Positions 62,288-64,000 of a stretch of 64,000 nt of DNA are shown piece after piece. The DNA is from Rhodospirillales bacterium (GTDB lineage: Bacteria > Pseudomonadota > Alphaproteobacteria > BOG-932 > Roseiterribacteraceae). The notes below the pieces were generated by a model, which had not been told where the DNA came from, ran no database searches, and saw nothing but the letters and a program-made list of their open reading frames with translations. The DNA lies in the NCBI GenBank assembly GCA_003165335.1, contig PLTD01000237.1, positions 37,637-101,636 of the forward strand, read 5' to 3'. How positions within the stretch are numbered: the stretch's first letter is position 1; each line of letters begins with the position of its first letter. A program made the position numbers and the translations under genes.

Positions 62288-63320
62288 TCAGTAAGTCGCG
62301 ACGATTGAAAAATACGCAGAGGTTCCTTCGCTCCAAATCGGATTGTCGGCATAGCCACTGGTAGTGGTGGCCTGTGCATGGAGTTTGGGCGTGATCTCAT
62401 AGCTGACGCGCTGGCTGACGGAAGTCAGATCCTTAACGTGATAGAGCTGATACTGGGTCAGGGCATATTGCTGCAGCATATCCATAGACGACACGTAGCG
62501 CACAAAAGTGTCGAACTGCCACCGCCCTGCATCGAAGCCAATGGAGGCGTTGGCCTTATTCCGAGGCGTAGACTTGCTATAGACATGGAACAAGGCGGGC
62601 ACCGAATCACGGACATTTTCGTAGCTGTAGTTGAGACTCCAGCGCCAACGGTCGGTTGTGCCTTTAAAGTCGAGATCAAAGCCATTCAAAGACGCATCTC
62701 CGACATTCTGAAACGTGCCAGTTAAGGTCAAAACCGGGTAAAAGGTCACGCCGCTGTTGATCGTCAGATCACGAATTTCGTAGACATCCTCATGATAGGC
62801 TGAAATGCGAAGCGCGCTGTCCAACGAAGGCAAGCCACGTTCATATGAAGCTTCATAATGATCGTTACGGGTGACATTCAGGTCGGGATTGCCGAAAATG
62901 ATCACACGCCCCTGCACTGGCGGGGATGAAATCGGAAACGGCTGAGCATATTGATCCGCAGCGCCGAACTCTGTCAGACTTGGAAGTGTTAATCCGCGCG
63001 ATACCATCGCCTTCAACGAATCGACATCGCTCGGGCGGTAAACCAGAGCCGAATTGAAGCTGGTCGCGGTTATCGTTCTGTCGTTATAGGACTGGTTGGT
63101 AAAAGGCGTGTCATCCATGAAGGTGCCGCTTCGTCCCAGCGACAAATGATCCAGCCGGATAGCGTTCGTCTTGTTCACTTGCTCGGAGAAGGCGTGATCC
63201 CACTTGCCCCCGAACGCAACATCCTGAGACTGGATGTGACCGACATCCGTAGGCAAAGTATTTGCCCGATCAAGCCTAAATTCGGCCGCAAGGCGGAAGG
63301 AGTCAGCCGCACCGACCTTG
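62288..63320 (-). pseudogene. TonB-dependent receptor, 3' part only
   Basis: The last about 340 residues of an outer-membrane receptor barrel: repeated amphipathic strands (VAFGGKWDHAFSEQ; NSALVYRPSDVDSLKAMVSR; GLTLPSLTEFGAADQYAQPF; NPDLNVTRNDHYEASYER) and the aromatic C-terminus IVATY. The plug domain and the rest of the barrel are missing because the reading frame stops making sense at about 63,320, where it meets another truncated gene. An in-frame TTG at 63256 is a false start. The receptor cannot work in this form. Confidence 0.82.
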
Positions 63321-63920
63321 GCCGACCCGGCGACAGCATTGAGCCTTGCGGAGCATGAACAGCAGCGCGTAGCCTGTCAGCTGGCAGCCCGCATCATCAC
63401 TGGCGATGATACTACCCCGGCAGCACAGACCGAGGCGAGCGGCCGCGCCGCAGCAGTTCTCCTAGATGAAATAGATCGCTTCCTATCAGAATTGGCTACG
63501 GGAAGAAGCCTGTCGACGCCACAAGCCGTTCGCCTGACGGGCCTCCAAAGCCGCGACGAGGTGCTGCGTTCGCTTCACGAAACATTGGGTGATCTCGCAG
63601 GACGGCTAAACGATCCGACAACGCATTTGCCTGAACGGCTCGCCGTTACCTTGCGCGAAGGGCTGGGTGTGACCTTGCTGATGGCTGAGGATGCCGCACG
63701 CTCATCCGCGCCTGAGGACATCGACCTTCTGCTGAGCGTCACACCGGATCGCGGCGCGATGGTTGAGCAGATACGCTTCCAGGCTATGGTGACACGGACC
63801 GACGGTGACACAAGCGACCACCGCGCCATTTACGTCGTGACAGCACTCTATGAACAAACCGTGTGGCTGCTGCGCCGCTATGGTACCTTGCTGGAAGCTA
63901 GCGTGACCCTGGCGGCTTGA
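63318..63920 (+). pseudogene. Na/Pi-cotransporter-type protein, C-terminal (PhoU-like) part only
   Basis: About 200 residues of an all-helical PhoU-like domain (LAEHEQQRVACQLAARIITG; AVLLDEIDRFLSELATGRSL; LHETLGDLAGRLNDPTTHLP; ALYEQTVWLLRRYGTLLEAS), the usual C-terminal half of YjbB/NptA-type Na/Pi-cotransporter proteins. The membrane half is absent: to the left of about 63,318 the frame enters the receptor gene on the other strand. No proper start is visible. Probably not expressed as a functional transporter. Confidence 0.6.
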
Positions 63921-63962
63921 GTTGGTCCGCTATCGGAAGCCGCCATGCCGTTGTCTAAACCT

Positions 63963-63984
63963 CCCCACGGATCAATCCGTGGGG
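63963..63984. terminator. Hairpin after the truncated cotransporter gene
   Basis: Perfect 9-bp arms CCCCACGGA / TCCGTGGGG with loop TCAA, followed by TTCTG. A strong stem with only a short T-run, a possible terminator for the gene at 63.3-63.9 kb or for a gene beyond the window. Confidence 0.5.
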
Positions 63985-64000
63985 TTCTGAAAGGATGTTG

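Overview
The window looks like chromosomal DNA of a Gram-negative alphaproteobacterium, most likely a sphingomonad. The reasons are a GroEL of alphaproteobacterial type, an outer-membrane FadL porin and a TonB-dependent receptor remnant, a rubrerythrin / CCG-domain / DUF3501 trio, PQQ-dependent oxidation, several small conserved proteins I associate with Sphingomonadales and Rhizobiales, and a dense accessory block of oxygenases, SDRs and amidohydrolases. Genus cannot be fixed from this sequence alone. No tRNA, rRNA or CRISPR array is visible.

Layout. 0-7 kb (mostly minus strand): the 5' part of a groEL without an adjacent groES, two tiny ORFs, a CoxE-like VWA protein, then a short surface-polysaccharide operon (UDP-glucuronate 4-epimerase family, GT4 glycosyltransferase, WecA/MraY-like phosphosugar transferase, a secreted VOC protein, a second epimerase). 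7-11.2 kb: FadL, divergent from the rubrerythrin, CCG Fe-S protein and DUF3501 operon. 11.3-16.1 kb: a strong candidate small RNA on the minus strand, a small ORF, a quinohemoprotein alcohol dehydrogenase and a translationally coupled multi-PAS histidine kinase. 16.1-18.8 kb: two insertion sequences (IS110/IS1111 group, intact; IS630 family, frameshifted) that mark the border of the accessory region.

18.8-57 kb: a long catabolic-looking region. It holds two Baeyer-Villiger-type flavin monooxygenases, a GST, a Coq4-like protein overlapping an AtuA-family protein, DUF1254/DUF1214 proteins, three amidohydrolases plus a cupin, a P450 followed by an extradiol dioxygenase and a second VOC protein, two crotonase-fold enzymes that lack both catalytic glutamates of enoyl-CoA hydratase, a fused indolepyruvate:ferredoxin oxidoreductase-type enzyme, a luciferase-like (F420/FMN) oxidoreductase, a sulfotransferase and three SDRs. 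TetR regulators and an EmrAB-type efflux pair sit inside it. It is interrupted by a housekeeping-like island (32.7-39.5 kb) with a DUF4010 transporter, a rhodanese governed by a SqrR/BigR-like persulfide-sensing repressor with a visible operator, a methyltransferase, IS256 debris, a DUF1330 protein and a large membrane protein. A CoA-transferase gene at 39.5 kb has lost its middle. My inference is that the block oxidises a cyclic or aromatic ketone or terpenoid: hydroxylation or oxygen insertion, lactone/ester hydrolysis, ring cleavage, then CoA-linked steps. The substrate cannot be named from sequence.

57-64 kb: a minus-strand set of exported proteins of unknown role (387-aa secreted protein, DUF1592-type protein with a CxxCH heme motif, Tat-exported DUF1552 protein, secreted protein with two Lipoprotein_15-type repeats), followed by the 3' part of a TonB-dependent receptor gene that abuts the 3' part of a Na/Pi-cotransporter-like gene at a rearrangement joint near 63,318.
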